Origin: Paenibacillus borealis
Lineage (GTDB): Bacteria; Bacillota; Bacilli; Paenibacillales; Paenibacillaceae
DNA: 64,000 nt
Reading direction: 5' to 3'
NCBI RefSeq assembly: GCF_000758665.1
Contig: NZ_CP009285.1
Span: 5,332,001 to 5,396,000, forward strand
The translations under genes and the position numbers were made by a program. A model generated the notes under the pieces. That model had not been told where the DNA came from and ran no database searches. It saw nothing but the letters and a program-made list of their open reading frames with translations. Positions 26,803 to 36,561 of this stretch are shown piece after piece (the first letter of the stretch is position 1; each line of letters starts with the position of its first letter).

Positions 26803-27162
26803 TCACTTTTTCTTTTTACCCTTTGCCCCTTTGGGGTTAACGGCTTTCAGGCCTTCTTCATAAGTGTAGAGCACATTCTCTTCCAGCCGTTCGCCCTTCA
26901 GCACCTTGCGTACCAGACTTTTGGCTGATTTGGGAGTGATATCCCTGTACCATACGCCTTCCGGATATGAGATGACTACACACGCATCCGAACATCTTCC
27001 ATTGCAGCGGGTTACAGTAGTATGGATCAGGGAGTTAGCCCCTTGCTTCCCGATTTCATCCTCTATCGCGTCAGCGACCTCTTCACCCTTGTGCTTCTTG
27101 CAGTCGCTTCCGTTACAGATCAGCAGATGGCTGACCGTCCCTTGCAGATTCCAGGTCGTCAT
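26803..27162 (-). CDS. Thioredoxin-fold (2Fe-2S) ferredoxin
   Basis: A 119-residue protein with the 2Fe-2S thioredoxin-like ferredoxin pattern: Cys16 and Cys21 (LLICNGSDC), then Cys53, Cys57 and Cys61 (TRCNGRCSDAC) and GVWYRDIT. The Lys-rich tail (GAKGKKKK) is odd for the fold. Such small ferredoxins pass electrons or carry clusters; some sit in iron-uptake clusters. A Fur box in the divergent region (27273-27287) could regulate it. Partners are not known. Confidence 0.85.
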   Translation of the reverse strand: MTTWNLQGTVSHLLICNGSDCKKHKGEEVADAIEDEIGKQGANSLIHTTVTRCNGRCSDACVVISYPEGVWYRDITPKSAKSLVRKVLKGERLEENVLYTYEEGLKAVNPKGAKGKKKK

Positions 27163-27272
27163 AGAATTCCCGCTCCCCTCTAGTACAACAATACCCTCTT
27201 TGTCTGTCTCCTTAAACTCTACTTACCATTCAGAGGATCGTCAATAGCGGGAAAGGCTGTTATACTAGGTAA

Positions 27273-27287
27273 TGAGAATGATTATCA
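27273..27287. promoter_or_regulatory. Fur box upstream of AraC/SBP regulator gene
   Basis: TGAGAATGATTATCA fits the 7-1-7 Fur consensus (TGATAATNATTATCA) with one mismatch. It lies just after a TATACT -10-like element (27261-27266), 13 bases before the regulator start, so Fur with iron would block the gene; it may also affect the divergent 2Fe-2S gene. Confidence 0.88.
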
Positions 27288-27299
27288 CCCAAGGAAAGA

Positions 27300-28901
27300 G
27301 TGACTCTGAACATGCATACACCGCATTCCGGCAGTTCATTGCCATATCCTCATAATTTTTATATCCCGGTGCGGATTACTGCACTGGACAAGCCCGCTTC
27401 TTACCTGGAGGATATCCGCCAGCCGCCCTCTTCCCTGCTGATTATAGTTACCGGAGGCAGCGGAATGATTGAGAGGGACGGAGAACGTACCCGTTTGTCC
27501 AGCGGCACTGCTGTATGCTGTGACAGCCCCGCACACCTCACCCTGCAGCACAGTCATAACCTGCAGGGTGTGTGGATCGAATATGTTGTCCTCCCCGGCA
27601 CAAGCCATCGTTCCAGTCCGCTGAACAACGGTATACCGCTCCGCAGCTGTGCGCCATATATTTGCGCGATGGCGTCACGGCTGCTGAGCAGCTGGAACCA
27701 GCCGGAAGAGCATCGGCCCTTTGCATTGCAGCAGCTGTTCACTGAGCTGCTCACTGAACTCCATGGCAGTGCTGCTGAGAACACGGAGCCTGCGCGTCAT
27801 TGGCTTGACCGGGTACTGCAATACATAGAGTTCCACTATAATGAAGATTTAACGAGAGGACAGGCTGCAGAGCTTGCCGGAGTTACTCCGGAGCATTTCT
27901 CCCGTGCTTTCCGCAAATCTACCGGGCAGACCTTTAATGAATATGTAACGCTGCTGCGCATCCGCAAAGCCCAGCAGCGCATTCTGACAGGAGCCCCCAA
28001 CCTGAGCACCCTGGCGCTTGAGGTCGGTTATGGCGAAGGCACCTATCTAAGCCGCAAATTCAAGCAGGTCGTGGGGATATCTCCTGCAGCCTATCACCGC
28101 AAGAATAAATCCGTTGTATCGCTGAATTTCAATCACACGGCCAGCCTGCAGGCGCTTGAAGTTGTTCCCCGGCTCGGAGTATATTCCGCCTGGATGGAGA
28201 GGCTGCAGCCTGTTCCCTCCAAGCATAAGCTGCTAAATGAGGGAAGCGGCTCCACAGGTCTATATGAACGCTTGGTTTCTGCCCGGCCCGATGTAATTAT
28301 CAGCTACTCCTTGCCTGACAGGAATAAGCAGCTGTTATCCGTAGCTCCGGTGATTGAAATCCCCTTCATGCAAATGGACTGGCGTGAGCAGTTCCGGCTC
28401 ATTGCGGAGGTCACTGGCCGCAGGACTCAGGCTGAAGAATGGCTAAGTGTCTATGATGAACACTGCGTTCTCGCCAATCAGCAGCTCGACCGGCAGATCG
28501 GTACCCGGGGAACCGCAGTTGTCTGGGAGATTGGCAGAGACGCTGCTTATTGCTTCAGCAGCAGCTATGGCCATGGATCTCAGATTCTGTATAATGATCT
28601 TGGCTTCCGGCCCCCCGGCAGCCTTGTAAGCGAAGGTCTCATCCGCAAAGGTTATCTGGAGATTGCTTTCAGTGATGTCGCCAGTTATCCCGCAGATCAT
28701 ATATTTATTACCTGCAGCGCCGGAACAGCCAAGTTGCAGGAGCCGCTCCGTTCCTTTCTTCATCATGCAGTGGAGCAGGATAAGACTGCCTCTTCCGGCA
28801 GCAGGATCTATTTCCTGAATCAGCCTGCCATGTTCTACGGATTTGATCCGCTCTCCTCCGAAGCCCAGTTAAGGGTTCTCCTACAGGCGCTGACATCATA
28901 A
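27300..28901 (+). CDS. btr: Btr-like AraC regulator with siderophore-binding domain
   Basis: The 533-residue protein has three parts: an AraC cupin-like N-terminus (about 1-150), an AraC helix-turn-helix pair (about 175-275; LTRGQAAELAGVTPEHFSRAF and LALEVGYGEGTYLSRKFKQ) and a periplasmic-binding domain of the FeuA type (about 285-530; GVYSAWMERLQP and ARPDVIISYSLP). This domain set matches Btr of B. subtilis, which binds a siderophore and activates its uptake operon. The likely targets are the receptor gene next door and the permeases at 36-37 kb. The start is a GTG after AAGGAAAGA. Iron control is by the Fur box upstream. Confidence 0.88.
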   Translation: MTLNMHTPHSGSSLPYPHNFYIPVRITALDKPASYLEDIRQPPSSLLIIVTGGSGMIERDGERTRLSSGTAVCCDSPAHLTLQHSHNLQGVWIEYVVLPGTSHRSSPLNNGIPLRSCAPYICAMASRLLSSWNQPEEHRPFALQQLFTELLTELHGSAAENTEPARHWLDRVLQYIEFHYNEDLTRGQAAELAGVTPEHFSRAFRKSTGQTFNEYVTLLRIRKAQQRILTGAPNLSTLALEVGYGEGTYLSRKFKQVVGISPAAYHRKNKSVVSLNFNHTASLQALEVVPRLGVYSAWMERLQPVPSKHKLLNEGSGSTGLYERLVSARPDVIISYSLPDRNKQLLSVAPVIEIPFMQMDWREQFRLIAEVTGRRTQAEEWLSVYDEHCVLANQQLDRQIGTRGTAVVWEIGRDAAYCFSSSYGHGSQILYNDLGFRPPGSLVSEGLIRKGYLEIAFSDVASYPADHIFITCSAGTAKLQEPLRSFLHHAVEQDKTASSGSRIYFLNQPAMFYGFDPLSSEAQLRVLLQALTS

Positions 28902-28965
28902 ATTTACATGCCTGAACATCACATTCAGCCATAGTGTAAACCGAGCAAAATCTGTAAAGTGTTAT

Positions 28966-28980
28966 TGAGAATGATAATCG
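28966..28980. promoter_or_regulatory. Fur box upstream of siderophore receptor gene
   Basis: TGAGAATGATAATCG is close to the Fur 7-1-7 consensus. It sits 24 bases before the start of the lipoprotein receptor gene. Confidence 0.85.
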
Positions 28981-29003
28981 TTCTACATAAGGAGGCATAC
29001 ATC

Positions 29004-30020
29004 TTGATAAATCACTATTCAAACCCGAGTCCCCAGAAACATTGGATCTTCTTTCCTATGCTGCTGGCACTGATGCTTATAGCCTCAGCCTGTGGAAACA
29101 ACACGTCCAATAACAGTACCGGTGGTGCTGCAGCTAATGCTACGGAAGCTCCCGCTTCGTCTCCGCAGCCGGAGACTGCAGCCGAAACAGCAGCTCCCGC
29201 CTTCAAAACAGTAACCACTGTAAATGGGGATATTGAAGTGCCGACCACACCGCAGCGGATTGTGGCCGAAGAGTATCTTGGCAGTCTGATTGCGCTGGAT
29301 ACGATCCCTGTCGGTGCTCCCGGACTGACGCTTGAGAATATGTATTACAAGGAATCACTTACCGGAGTCACGGATACCGGCACTTACGGAAAGATGTCAC
29401 CGGAGAATATTATCGCCCTGAACCCGGACCTCATCATCTCCGGCAATGCGGACAGCTATGAGACCCTAAGCCAGATTGCCCCTACCGTCATTGTGCCGTA
29501 CGGTGATCTGAAGGATGCCCACGCAGAGCTGACTTATTTCGGCAAGCTGCTAGGCAAGGAACAGGAAGCCGCAGACTGGCTGGCTGATTACGACAAGCGG
29601 ATCGCTGCCGCCAAGGCCCGTGTAGATGCAGCGATCCCTGCCGATGCTACCTTCAGCATCCTGGAGCATGCCGACAAATCCACCTGGGTGTATGGCGACA
29701 ACTTCGGACGGGGCGGACAGCCGATCTATCAGGCATTGGGACGCAAGCCGCCCACTGCAGTCGCTGCAGAGATCATGGAGAAGCAGTGGGCAGAATTATC
29801 CGCCGAGACGCTGGGTAAATATGCAGGTGATTATCTCGTCGTGACCGATAACACACAGACTGTAGAAGACTTCCAGGCAGATCCGATCTGGGGCAGCCTG
29901 CCAGCTGTCAAGAACGGGCATATCTATGTATGGAAAGAAGAACGTTCCTGGTATTATGATCCGATCGCCGTTCTGGCACAGACGGAAGAGCTGGCCGACT
30001 GGCTGACTTCCGGGCAATAA
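29004..30020 (+). CDS. Iron-siderophore ABC transporter substrate-binding lipoprotein
   Basis: The 338-residue protein is a lipoprotein: MINHYSNPSPQKHW, a hydrophobic segment, lipobox LIASAC with Cys about residue 30. The rest is a FeuA/FhuD-type periplasmic-binding fold (PQRIVAEEYLGSLIAL, LNPDLIISGNADSYETLSQIAPTVIVPYG, ILEHADKSTWVYGDNFGRGG). It receives a ferric siderophore outside the cell and hands it to the FecCD permeases. The start is a TTG with GGAGG eight bases ahead; an in-frame ATG at 28959 is less likely since it would lie in the Fur box. A terminator follows. Confidence 0.9.
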   Translation: MINHYSNPSPQKHWIFFPMLLALMLIASACGNNTSNNSTGGAAANATEAPASSPQPETAAETAAPAFKTVTTVNGDIEVPTTPQRIVAEEYLGSLIALDTIPVGAPGLTLENMYYKESLTGVTDTGTYGKMSPENIIALNPDLIISGNADSYETLSQIAPTVIVPYGDLKDAHAELTYFGKLLGKEQEAADWLADYDKRIAAAKARVDAAIPADATFSILEHADKSTWVYGDNFGRGGQPIYQALGRKPPTAVAAEIMEKQWAELSAETLGKYAGDYLVVTDNTQTVEDFQADPIWGSLPAVKNGHIYVWKEERSWYYDPIAVLAQTEELADWLTSGQ

Positions 30021-30033
30021 ATGAATGATCATG

Positions 30034-30077
30034 AAGCTGTCTGGGCAGCCTTAACGGGCTCCCGGCAGCTTTTTTGT
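30034..30077 (+). terminator. Terminator after the siderophore receptor gene
   Basis: AAGCTGtCtGGG/GCC pairs with GGC/CCcGgCAGCTT, followed by TTTTTTG on the plus strand. It lies 14 bases past the stop. Confidence 0.8.
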
Positions 30078-30166
30078 TGATTACTCATTCCATAAATGGA
30101 GATAATACCTGTAGCCCGCCTGCCCGGAACCGGCAAATCAGCTTGCGGAGCCTAAGGAGCATCCCC

Positions 30167-30388
30167 ATGAAAATTCTCGGTATTTATGTCCTGTTAGCCG
30201 TCCTTACCTTGCTCTTAATTACATTGGTTGATGTACTATCCGGAGTCAGCCTGGCAACATCCATGCATTCTCTTTCTACAGTCTTCGCTACAACTACTCT
30301 GCAGGAATTGATATGTATGCTGATTTTCGGGGCGCTCCCTTTAATACAGGTGGTCGCCGGCGCCGTCAAACGCAGCCGCAGCCGCTGA
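30167..30388 (+). CDS. Small two-helix membrane protein, unknown
   Basis: A 73-residue protein (MKILGIYVLLAVLTLLLITL start) with two hydrophobic segments near residues 3-25 and 40-62, and a basic end KRSRSR. AAGGAG lies six bases before the ATG and a terminator stands just upstream, so it may have its own promoter. A longer upstream frame has no ribosome binding site. The gene converges on gerB. I do not recognise the family. Confidence 0.6.
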   Translation: MKILGIYVLLAVLTLLLITLVDVLSGVSLATSMHSLSTVFATTTLQELICMLIFGALPLIQVVAGAVKRSRSR

Positions 30389-30399
30389 AGGCGGACCTC

Positions 30400-31497
30400 T
30401 TAACGGTAAAGGCCGAATCTGCGCCGGATACGGTGAACAAGAAACAGCAGAAAAGGAATATACGCACAGAATACCGGCAGGATGTTCTCCAGAAAAACCT
30501 TCCCTTCACTCATATGCACCGGATAATTCTCCGCACTGACGAACGAGCTGAACAGCATGACCATCCCCGCCGGAATCACCAGTTTTTTGGAATCGCGGAC
30601 CTTGAAGAGATCGGCAGTTACAGCCACAGCAGCATAGCAATAAACAGTCATCTTGAAGAACACCCCGATAATGAGTGTAAGCATAACAAGTGCATCCAGA
30701 CGCTGGATGAAATTGGCTACATTCACGAGTGTGATGGTAGTAAACATCGGAAAGGTTGTCCGGCTGTAGAGGTTCTCTCCGAGCACTCCCATCTCAATGG
30801 CATGGGTGAAGCTAAGCAGTAAAGCGCTTAAGGTGATGGCCACGATGCCGGTTTTCTTAATCTTCCTTGATTTGTTAAAGTGCGGAAGTATAGTCGTGAA
30901 GCACACTACCTCCCCGAACGGAAAAATCCAAATGTTAGGGTAGGCAGAGCCCAGAGCTTCCCAGAGATCATTGATATGAATCGGTAACAGATTCTTAATC
31001 TCCACCAGTCCGGCAGCAATAACAATAAAAATACAGATCAATCCCATTACGATTATAATCCAGAAGAAAATCTCCGCCGTTCTGGCGAATACTTCGATTC
31101 CCTTGCTGAGGATGTATATCACCGCAATAATCATAATGGAGTCAATGATAAGAATCGGAGTTTTGTCGTATGAAGCTGAAATTAACAGGTCCCCCGCTTC
31201 ACGCAGATTTCTGGAGCCGTTATAGAGCAGCACCGGGATAAACAGCAGGCCTACCAGCCAGCCTATCCAGGGGCCGAGAATCTTACGCGCATAGCCGCTG
31301 ATGATCAGATCCGGGAACTGCAGGTACAGATGTGTAAACACAAGATAAAGCAGAATCCCCCCGGGGAGCGCCATCAGGATGGAGAGCCAGACCGCATGCC
31401 CGCTCTCCAGGCCCACCGGTACAACCAGCGCTGTTCCAAGCTCAAACAGAACAATCATCGCAAAAAGCTGACTGGGGCCGATCGCTTCTTTTCTCAT
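30400..31497 (-). CDS. GerB-type spore germination permease
   Basis: GerB proteins are amino-acid-permease-like subunits of germinant receptors in the inner spore membrane. The 365-residue protein has about ten membrane segments. The start (MRKEAIGPSQLFAMIVLFELG), PGGILLYLVFTHLYLQFPD, and PFGEVVCFTTILPHF are typical. An upstream frame to 31635 lacks a good site; the ATG at 31497 follows AAGGTG. Here the order is gerA-gerC-gerB. The gene is cotranscribed with gerC (35 bases apart). Confidence 0.9.
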   Translation of the reverse strand: MRKEAIGPSQLFAMIVLFELGTALVVPVGLESGHAVWLSILMALPGGILLYLVFTHLYLQFPDLIISGYARKILGPWIGWLVGLLFIPVLLYNGSRNLREAGDLLISASYDKTPILIIDSIMIIAVIYILSKGIEVFARTAEIFFWIIIVMGLICIFIVIAAGLVEIKNLLPIHINDLWEALGSAYPNIWIFPFGEVVCFTTILPHFNKSRKIKKTGIVAITLSALLLSFTHAIEMGVLGENLYSRTTFPMFTTITLVNVANFIQRLDALVMLTLIIGVFFKMTVYCYAAVAVTADLFKVRDSKKLVIPAGMVMLFSSFVSAENYPVHMSEGKVFLENILPVFCAYIPFLLFLVHRIRRRFGLYR

Positions 31498-31532
31498 AAA
31501 TCTATTCACCTTATTTCTGCATAAAAAGCTGA

Positions 31533-32738
31533 TTAATCCGGAGCAGAGTGATACGGCTTCAGACTCATTCCGGTACTGCGGATGTACGCTTCCACATGGA
31601 GGTCCAGCTTCCCTTGAGCGAAGATGTGGCCCCAATTCTTATCTAGTTGGGCCCAGCCTTTCGGATCGCTGCGTTTCAATTCATTCCCGAAGTTAAAAAT
31701 ATCGCTCTCCATCTGCTGTGCCATCTGCAAGGCCTGCTTCACTTCGTTACCAGTCTGCTTCTGCAGCTCCTGTTCTAGCTTCACAATTTCTTCCCGCTTG
31801 CTGAGATCGGAGTAGCCGTCCGTTTCATTCACAATGCCTTCCTCACTGATACTTACATGAAAGACCGGCAGGCCGTCCTGAATATCAATCTTCACCTTAG
31901 TTCTGGAATACACAATATTGACTGCAACTGAGTCTTTCTTATCTTCAGAATCGATATTGAGAATGGTTTCTTCAATCCGGTTAAGCAGCCATTCCGTACC
32001 CCGCGCTTCCGAATCATTCATCCAATAGACCAGCTTCCCCTCTCTAAAAGCGCCAAGTCCATGCATAACAGTTCCTGCCTGGGACACTGTCTGTTCCAGA
32101 TTGGATTTCTTCATGCCTTCCGAAGTGTCGCCTTGAACTGACACCCCATTAATCGTCAAATCTCCTTCACCTGTTATGCCGTTAATGATATCGAATACAT
32201 CGATCGTCCGGTTCTCTCCCCATAACCTGGAAGTATTCTGCGTCTTTTTGACCATGCCCAGGGAAGGGAGGCTTTCTATGGGTGTCAGTATCTTCAGCAC
32301 TGAAGCGGCATCACTGTGATAGGCGACAAGTACTGCTGAATTCAGTCTCAGTTCATGCGAACGCTCAAAGATGTCAAACACCTCGTTGATCCCGCTACGG
32401 GCCAGGGACTCACCTAGAATAACAAGCTGGGTATGGGCAAAAAAAAGCTGCCTTGTCACCCGTTTGGACGCCCGCCGCAGAGCCCCGAATAAGGTCTTGT
32501 CGGTAGAGGATACGACTACAATAGAGGGCTGTCCGGTACTGGCACTAAAGCTCGATGCCGTTGATGATGGATTGACCAGCTGAAATGTCACCTTGAATTC
32601 ATTAGTTTCCGGAACCAGATCAATACCGATGCCGCTTACGATAGCCAGGTCATTCAATTCTCTGCTGTTCCAGCAGCCAGTCAGCATCAGCACAATGACT
32701 CCAATAGAAACCATGCGCATGACGCCCCTAATGTTCAT
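31533..32738 (-). CDS. GerC-type spore germination lipoprotein
   Basis: GerC proteins are the lipoprotein subunits of germinant receptors. The 401-residue protein has a signal with lipobox LMLTGC (about residue 21), followed by WNSRELNDLAIVSGIGIDL, the standard start of the family. The long mixed alpha/beta part shows KRVTRQLFFAHTQLVILGESLA and ends with a KTPYHSAPD-like basic tail. It overlaps the gerA stop by 11 bases. AGAGG lies ahead of the ATG at 32738. Confidence 0.92.
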   Translation of the reverse strand: MNIRGVMRMVSIGVIVLMLTGCWNSRELNDLAIVSGIGIDLVPETNEFKVTFQLVNPSSTASSFSASTGQPSIVVVSSTDKTLFGALRRASKRVTRQLFFAHTQLVILGESLARSGINEVFDIFERSHELRLNSAVLVAYHSDAASVLKILTPIESLPSLGMVKKTQNTSRLWGENRTIDVFDIINGITGEGDLTINGVSVQGDTSEGMKKSNLEQTVSQAGTVMHGLGAFREGKLVYWMNDSEARGTEWLLNRIEETILNIDSEDKKDSVAVNIVYSRTKVKIDIQDGLPVFHVSISEEGIVNETDGYSDLSKREEIVKLEQELQKQTGNEVKQALQMAQQMESDIFNFGNELKRSDPKGWAQLDKNWGHIFAQGKLDLHVEAYIRSTGMSLKPYHSAPD

Positions 32739-34311
32739 AGGATTTCCTCTTTGCCGTTTTTTTTCCGGGGGCTGTGGAGCCATTGCCCTTGTTCAGCAGC
32801 CGTTTGCGGATCTTCATGAACGTTATAGGGGAGCGGAGAAAGGTATCCTTCTGATTCTCCGGCACAAACGGTCCCAGAGGCGACATATAAGGCACTCCAA
32901 GGGAGCGCAGGCTGCACATGTGGGCAATCAGCATGATTGTAAAGATGGCGATTCCATACAGCCCCATAAAGGCGGCGATGACCATGATGACAAACCGCAG
33001 CATCCGGATAGAGAGTGCCATATTGAATGCTGGAGTGGCGAAGCTGGAGATACCTGTAAGCGAGACGACAATAACCATGGCCGGAGAAACAATTCCCGCC
33101 TGAACCGCCGCAGTCCCAAGCACGAGCCCGCCGATAATGGAGACGGTCTGCCCGATTGGCGAAGGCATGCGGACACCCGCTTCACGGATAATCTCAAAGG
33201 TAATCTCCATCATTAGGGCTTCGACGAAAGCAGGAAAAGGCACACCTTCCCGCTGTGAAGCCAGATTGATCAGCAGCGGTGTCGGAATCATCTCCTGATG
33301 GAAATTAAGCGCCGCCACGAAGATTGCAGGCCCATATAAAGAGATAAGCAGGCACAGGAACCGCAGCAGCCGGATCAGTGTTGAGATATCGTAGCGCTGA
33401 TAGTAATCCTCCACCGTATGAAAGAACATAAAGAAGGTGGTCGGGGCAATCAGCACAAACGGAGTGCCGTCGACAAAGATAGCAATCCGTCCGTCCAGCA
33501 GGTTTCCCGCCACACTGTCCGGGCGCTCTGTGTTATACAGTGTCGGAAATGGAGAATATTTGTTATCTTCAATAATCTGCTCAATGTAGCCTGATTCCAG
33601 AATTGAATCCACCTTAATTTCCTGAAGCTTTTTTTTGAACACCTGAATCGTTTCCTGGTCGGCAATGCCATTGATATACATAATAGTGATATCGGTGTGG
33701 GTCACATCGCCCAGCTTCATCGTTTCGGTCCAGAGATCGGGATTCTTGATGATTTTGCGGACCAGGGCGATATTGGTACTGATAGTCTCCGTGAAGCTTT
33801 CCTTCGAGCCGCGGATCGCCACTTGAGTCGATGCCTCGGATACCGGTCTGACCTCACCGCCGCAGGTGCTTCCGCTCACCGCTTCACTTAGTCCGTCAAC
33901 CAGAATAATGGTGTCCCCCGACAGCAGCGCTTCCAGCAGTCCATTAATATCTTGAACCAGCTTCTCCTTACCAATGCTTAGTGCATTGTCTTTGATATAG
34001 GAATACACATCGGCCGTTGTTGCTGCAAGCAATATATCGTCATTCAAAGATTCGAAGGACATCACATGTGAAATGAAATGATCAACCATCTCTCTGTCCG
34101 TAATGCCAATCATATATACCGCAGCTACCCGGGCTGTTCTATTGATCAGTTCGTAAGTACGTATGATAAGATCCGGGCTGTTCCCCAGCCTGGCTTTGAT
34201 TTGAGTAATATTCTCTTCCAGATCAGGGGAGATAGGCGGATTGTGAAGTTGCCCGCCCGTGCTGTCCACCGTTTGTGCGGCCTGTCTGGATTCTTTGGTT
34301 GTCTTATCCAT
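32728..34311 (-). CDS. GerA-type spore germination protein
   Basis: GerA-type proteins are the large membrane subunits that recognise germinants. The 527-residue protein has a soluble N-terminal domain of about 290 residues (ELINRTARVAAVYMIGITD, GDTIILVDGLSEA, RGSKESFTETISTNIALVRK) and five or so membrane segments (LLRFLCLLISLYGPAIFVAAL, GLVLGTAAVQAGIVS). GGAGG lies eight bases before the ATG at 34311. It heads the gerA-gerC-gerB unit. The germinant cannot be inferred from sequence. Confidence 0.93.
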   Translation of the reverse strand: MDKTTKESRQAAQTVDSTGGQLHNPPISPDLEENITQIKARLGNSPDLIIRTYELINRTARVAAVYMIGITDREMVDHFISHVMSFESLNDDILLAATTADVYSYIKDNALSIGKEKLVQDINGLLEALLSGDTIILVDGLSEAVSGSTCGGEVRPVSEASTQVAIRGSKESFTETISTNIALVRKIIKNPDLWTETMKLGDVTHTDITIMYINGIADQETIQVFKKKLQEIKVDSILESGYIEQIIEDNKYSPFPTLYNTERPDSVAGNLLDGRIAIFVDGTPFVLIAPTTFFMFFHTVEDYYQRYDISTLIRLLRFLCLLISLYGPAIFVAALNFHQEMIPTPLLINLASQREGVPFPAFVEALMMEITFEIIREAGVRMPSPIGQTVSIIGGLVLGTAAVQAGIVSPAMVIVVSLTGISSFATPAFNMALSIRMLRFVIMVIAAFMGLYGIAIFTIMLIAHMCSLRSLGVPYMSPLGPFVPENQKDTFLRSPITFMKIRKRLLNKGNGSTAPGKKTAKRKSYEH

Positions 34312-34396
34312 AATCAGCACCTCCTGCACTTACTATTCGCCTGCTATCCTTTTTTTATGCAGCTTATGGAATGTGTGAGGAAGCCTGCTCCACCCG

Positions 34397-34443
34397 AAAA
34401 AAGGCTGCTCCCACCACGGAATTTCCCGTGTTAGGAACAGCCT
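34397..34443 (-). terminator. Terminator after the flavoprotein gene
   Basis: AGGCTGTTCC and ACACGGG pair with CCGTG and GGGAGCAGCCT on the minus strand, followed by TTTTTTC. It ends the siderophore permease operon before the ger operon. Confidence 0.85.
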
Positions 34444-34456
34444 GTATGAATTGAGT

Positions 34457-35497
34457 CTAGTGATCATCAACGACGCCAAGCGCCTTATTTTTCTCCTTAA
34501 ACCGGTCATTATGAGAGGAGACGTAAGCCACCTTCTCTGCACTCGGGTCCATGAACAGCTTCGCGCTGTTGAGGGCAAGCACTGCATCCGTGAACGTTCC
34601 GGCAATCAATCTGACCTTGCTGTCATAATCTACGAAGTCTCCTGCGGCAAAGATACCCGGCAGATTCGTTTCAAGCCTGTTGCTGACCTTAGCCCACCAT
34701 TCCCCCATATCCAGACCCCAGTCCTTCAGCGGACCAAAATCACTCTTGAGCCCGTGGTTTACAATCACTGCATCCACCTCAAGCTGCTCACTCTCACCGG
34801 ATTCAATATGGCTGACCGTGACCTGGTCAATCTGCTCTCCATTGCTGCTGTGCAGCTGGCTCACCGCAAACGGCACACGCACATCCACGGAAGATGCCTT
34901 CATCCGGGCGATATTCTTCTCATGGCCGCCGAACCGCTCCCGGCGGTGCACGATGGTCACGCTGGCGGCAATCCCCTCCAGTTCATTCGCCCAGTCTACG
35001 GCGGAGTCGCCGCCGCCCGAGATCAGAACCCGCTTGCCGCGGAACGGTTCCAGCTCCTGCACCGTATAGTGCAGGTTCGTCACTTCATAGCGGTCTGCGC
35101 CTTCAATCTCCAGCTTCGCCATCTGCAGAATGCCGTACCCGATGGTGAGAATAACAGTACGGGTCCAGTGCTGCTCACCGGTCGCTGAAGTCAAGATATA
35201 AGTTCCGTCCTCCTGGCGCGCCTGATGCACAATCTGCTGCCCGAACACAATGGTGGGATCGAAGGTCCGCGCCTGCTCCGCCAGCTGGTCTATCAGCTTA
35301 CGGCAGAGAGTCGGTGTAACACCTCCGACATCCCAGATCATTTTCTCGGGATAGATAAGCATTCGTCCGCCCAGCTCTTCCTTCGCTTCAATCAGCTTCG
35401 TCTTCAAATCTCTCATTCCGCTATAAAAAGCCGTATACATTCCTGCGGGGCCACCGCCAATAATCGTCACATCATATAATTCCATGGATTCGTTCAT
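34457..35497 (-). CDS. Ferredoxin-NADP reductase-like flavoprotein (YumC/YcgT type)
   Basis: This 346-residue FAD protein has the family pattern: FAD-binding [18 protein letters not shown] near the start, [17 protein letters not shown], a second nucleotide-binding [17 protein letters not shown] for NADPH, and [20 protein letters not shown] near the end. Type-2 ferredoxin-NADP reductases reduce ferredoxin or flavodoxin. As the last gene of the Fur-regulated permease operon it could help release iron from the siderophore by reduction, an inference from position. GGAGGG lies ahead of the ATG. Confidence 0.88.
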   Translation of the reverse strand: MNESMELYDVTIIGGGPAGMYTAFYSGMRDLKTKLIEAKEELGGRMLIYPEKMIWDVGGVTPTLCRKLIDQLAEQARTFDPTIVFGQQIVHQARQEDGTYILTSATGEQHWTRTVILTIGYGILQMAKLEIEGADRYEVTNLHYTVQELEPFRGKRVLISGGGDSAVDWANELEGIAASVTIVHRRERFGGHEKNIARMKASSVDVRVPFAVSQLHSSNGEQIDQVTVSHIESGESEQLEVDAVIVNHGLKSDFGPLKDWGLDMGEWWAKVSNRLETNLPGIFAAGDFVDYDSKVRLIAGTFTDAVLALNSAKLFMDPSAEKVAYVSSHNDRFKEKNKALGVVDDH

Positions 35498-35524
35498 TTG
35501 TTTCCCTCCAGCTTCTAGGTGTAT

Positions 35525-36559
35525 TTAAGATTTGGTCCGGGCCAGCAAATACAGAAAGTAAGGAGCGCCGATAACGGCAACAACAATACCGGTAGGAATC
35601 TCCGACGGCTGCAGAATCCGGCGGCCAATCGTATCGGCAGTGATGACGAGCAGCGCGCCGAGCAGCGCTGAAGCGGGAAGCATCAGCTGATGTTTCGGTC
35701 CCACGAGCCTTCTGGCCAAATGCGGGCCGACCAGTCCGACGAAACCAATCCCTCCGCTTACCGCTACGCTTGAGGCGGCAAGTCCGACCGCCGCTGCCAG
35801 CAGACGGAACTGCTCTCTGGTTACATGGGCACCAAGACCGGTAGCCGTCTGCTCGCCCAGATTAAGCACATTCATTACCCTTGCCTTATAGATGACGTAA
35901 GGCAGGAGAATTACAATCCAGGGAAGCAGGGACAATACAAATTTCCAGCTGGTGCCCCAGATGCTGCCCGCCAGCCAGGTAGCGACGAATTGATATTTGT
36001 CCGGATCAAGGCGAAGCGTCAGCACAATCATCGCTGCACTCATCCCTGCCGCAACTGCGACACCGGTGAGCAGCAGACGGATCGGCGCAATTCCCTGATG
36101 CCGCTTATAGGCCAGGCTGTAGATCAATGCGGCAGTGAATGCCGCCCCGACGAACGCAACTACCGGAAGCAGGTAGACAGGTGCTGCAGATGTCGTCGGA
36201 TAGAAGGACACCATCAGCATGACCATCAGCCCGGCTCCGGCATTAATGCCGAGAATCCCCGGATCAGCCAGATCATTGCGGAAGACCCCCTGCATCACCG
36301 CACCGGAAACAGCGAGTGCGGCTCCTATCAGTATGGAAATTACAATACGCGGTAAGCGGAATTGGAACAGGATCAATTCCTGCTTGTCCGTCCCCTTACC
36401 GAATAAGGTATTCAGCAGCTCAAGCGGAGTTAAACGTATGTATCCTGTATTCACGCTTATAATGAACATGATAACAATTAATGCAGCCAGCACACCAAGC
36501 ACATTCAGACCATGCTTACGCCTTGCTTCTTCAAAGGAAATCACCTTGGTTCTCTGCAT
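35525..36559 (-). CDS. FecCD-type siderophore permease 2
   Basis: A 344-residue permease with about nine membrane segments. Signatures are PRIVISILIGAALAVSGAVMQGVFRNDLADPGILGINAGAG and GFVGLVGPHLARRLVGPKH. It works as half of the ABC permease pair in the plasma membrane. The start MQRTKVISFEEARRKHG is cytoplasmic and basic. It overlaps nothing but stands two bases after the previous gene, which shows translational linkage. No ATPase gene of the FhuC type is in the cluster. Confidence 0.92.
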   Translation of the reverse strand: MQRTKVISFEEARRKHGLNVLGVLAALIVIMFIISVNTGYIRLTPLELLNTLFGKGTDKQELILFQFRLPRIVISILIGAALAVSGAVMQGVFRNDLADPGILGINAGAGLMVMLMVSFYPTTSAAPVYLLPVVAFVGAAFTAALIYSLAYKRHQGIAPIRLLLTGVAVAAGMSAAMIVLTLRLDPDKYQFVATWLAGSIWGTSWKFVLSLLPWIVILLPYVIYKARVMNVLNLGEQTATGLGAHVTREQFRLLAAAVGLAASSVAVSGGIGFVGLVGPHLARRLVGPKHQLMLPASALLGALLVITADTIGRRILQPSEIPTGIVVAVIGAPYFLYLLARTKS

Positions 36560-36561
36560 CT

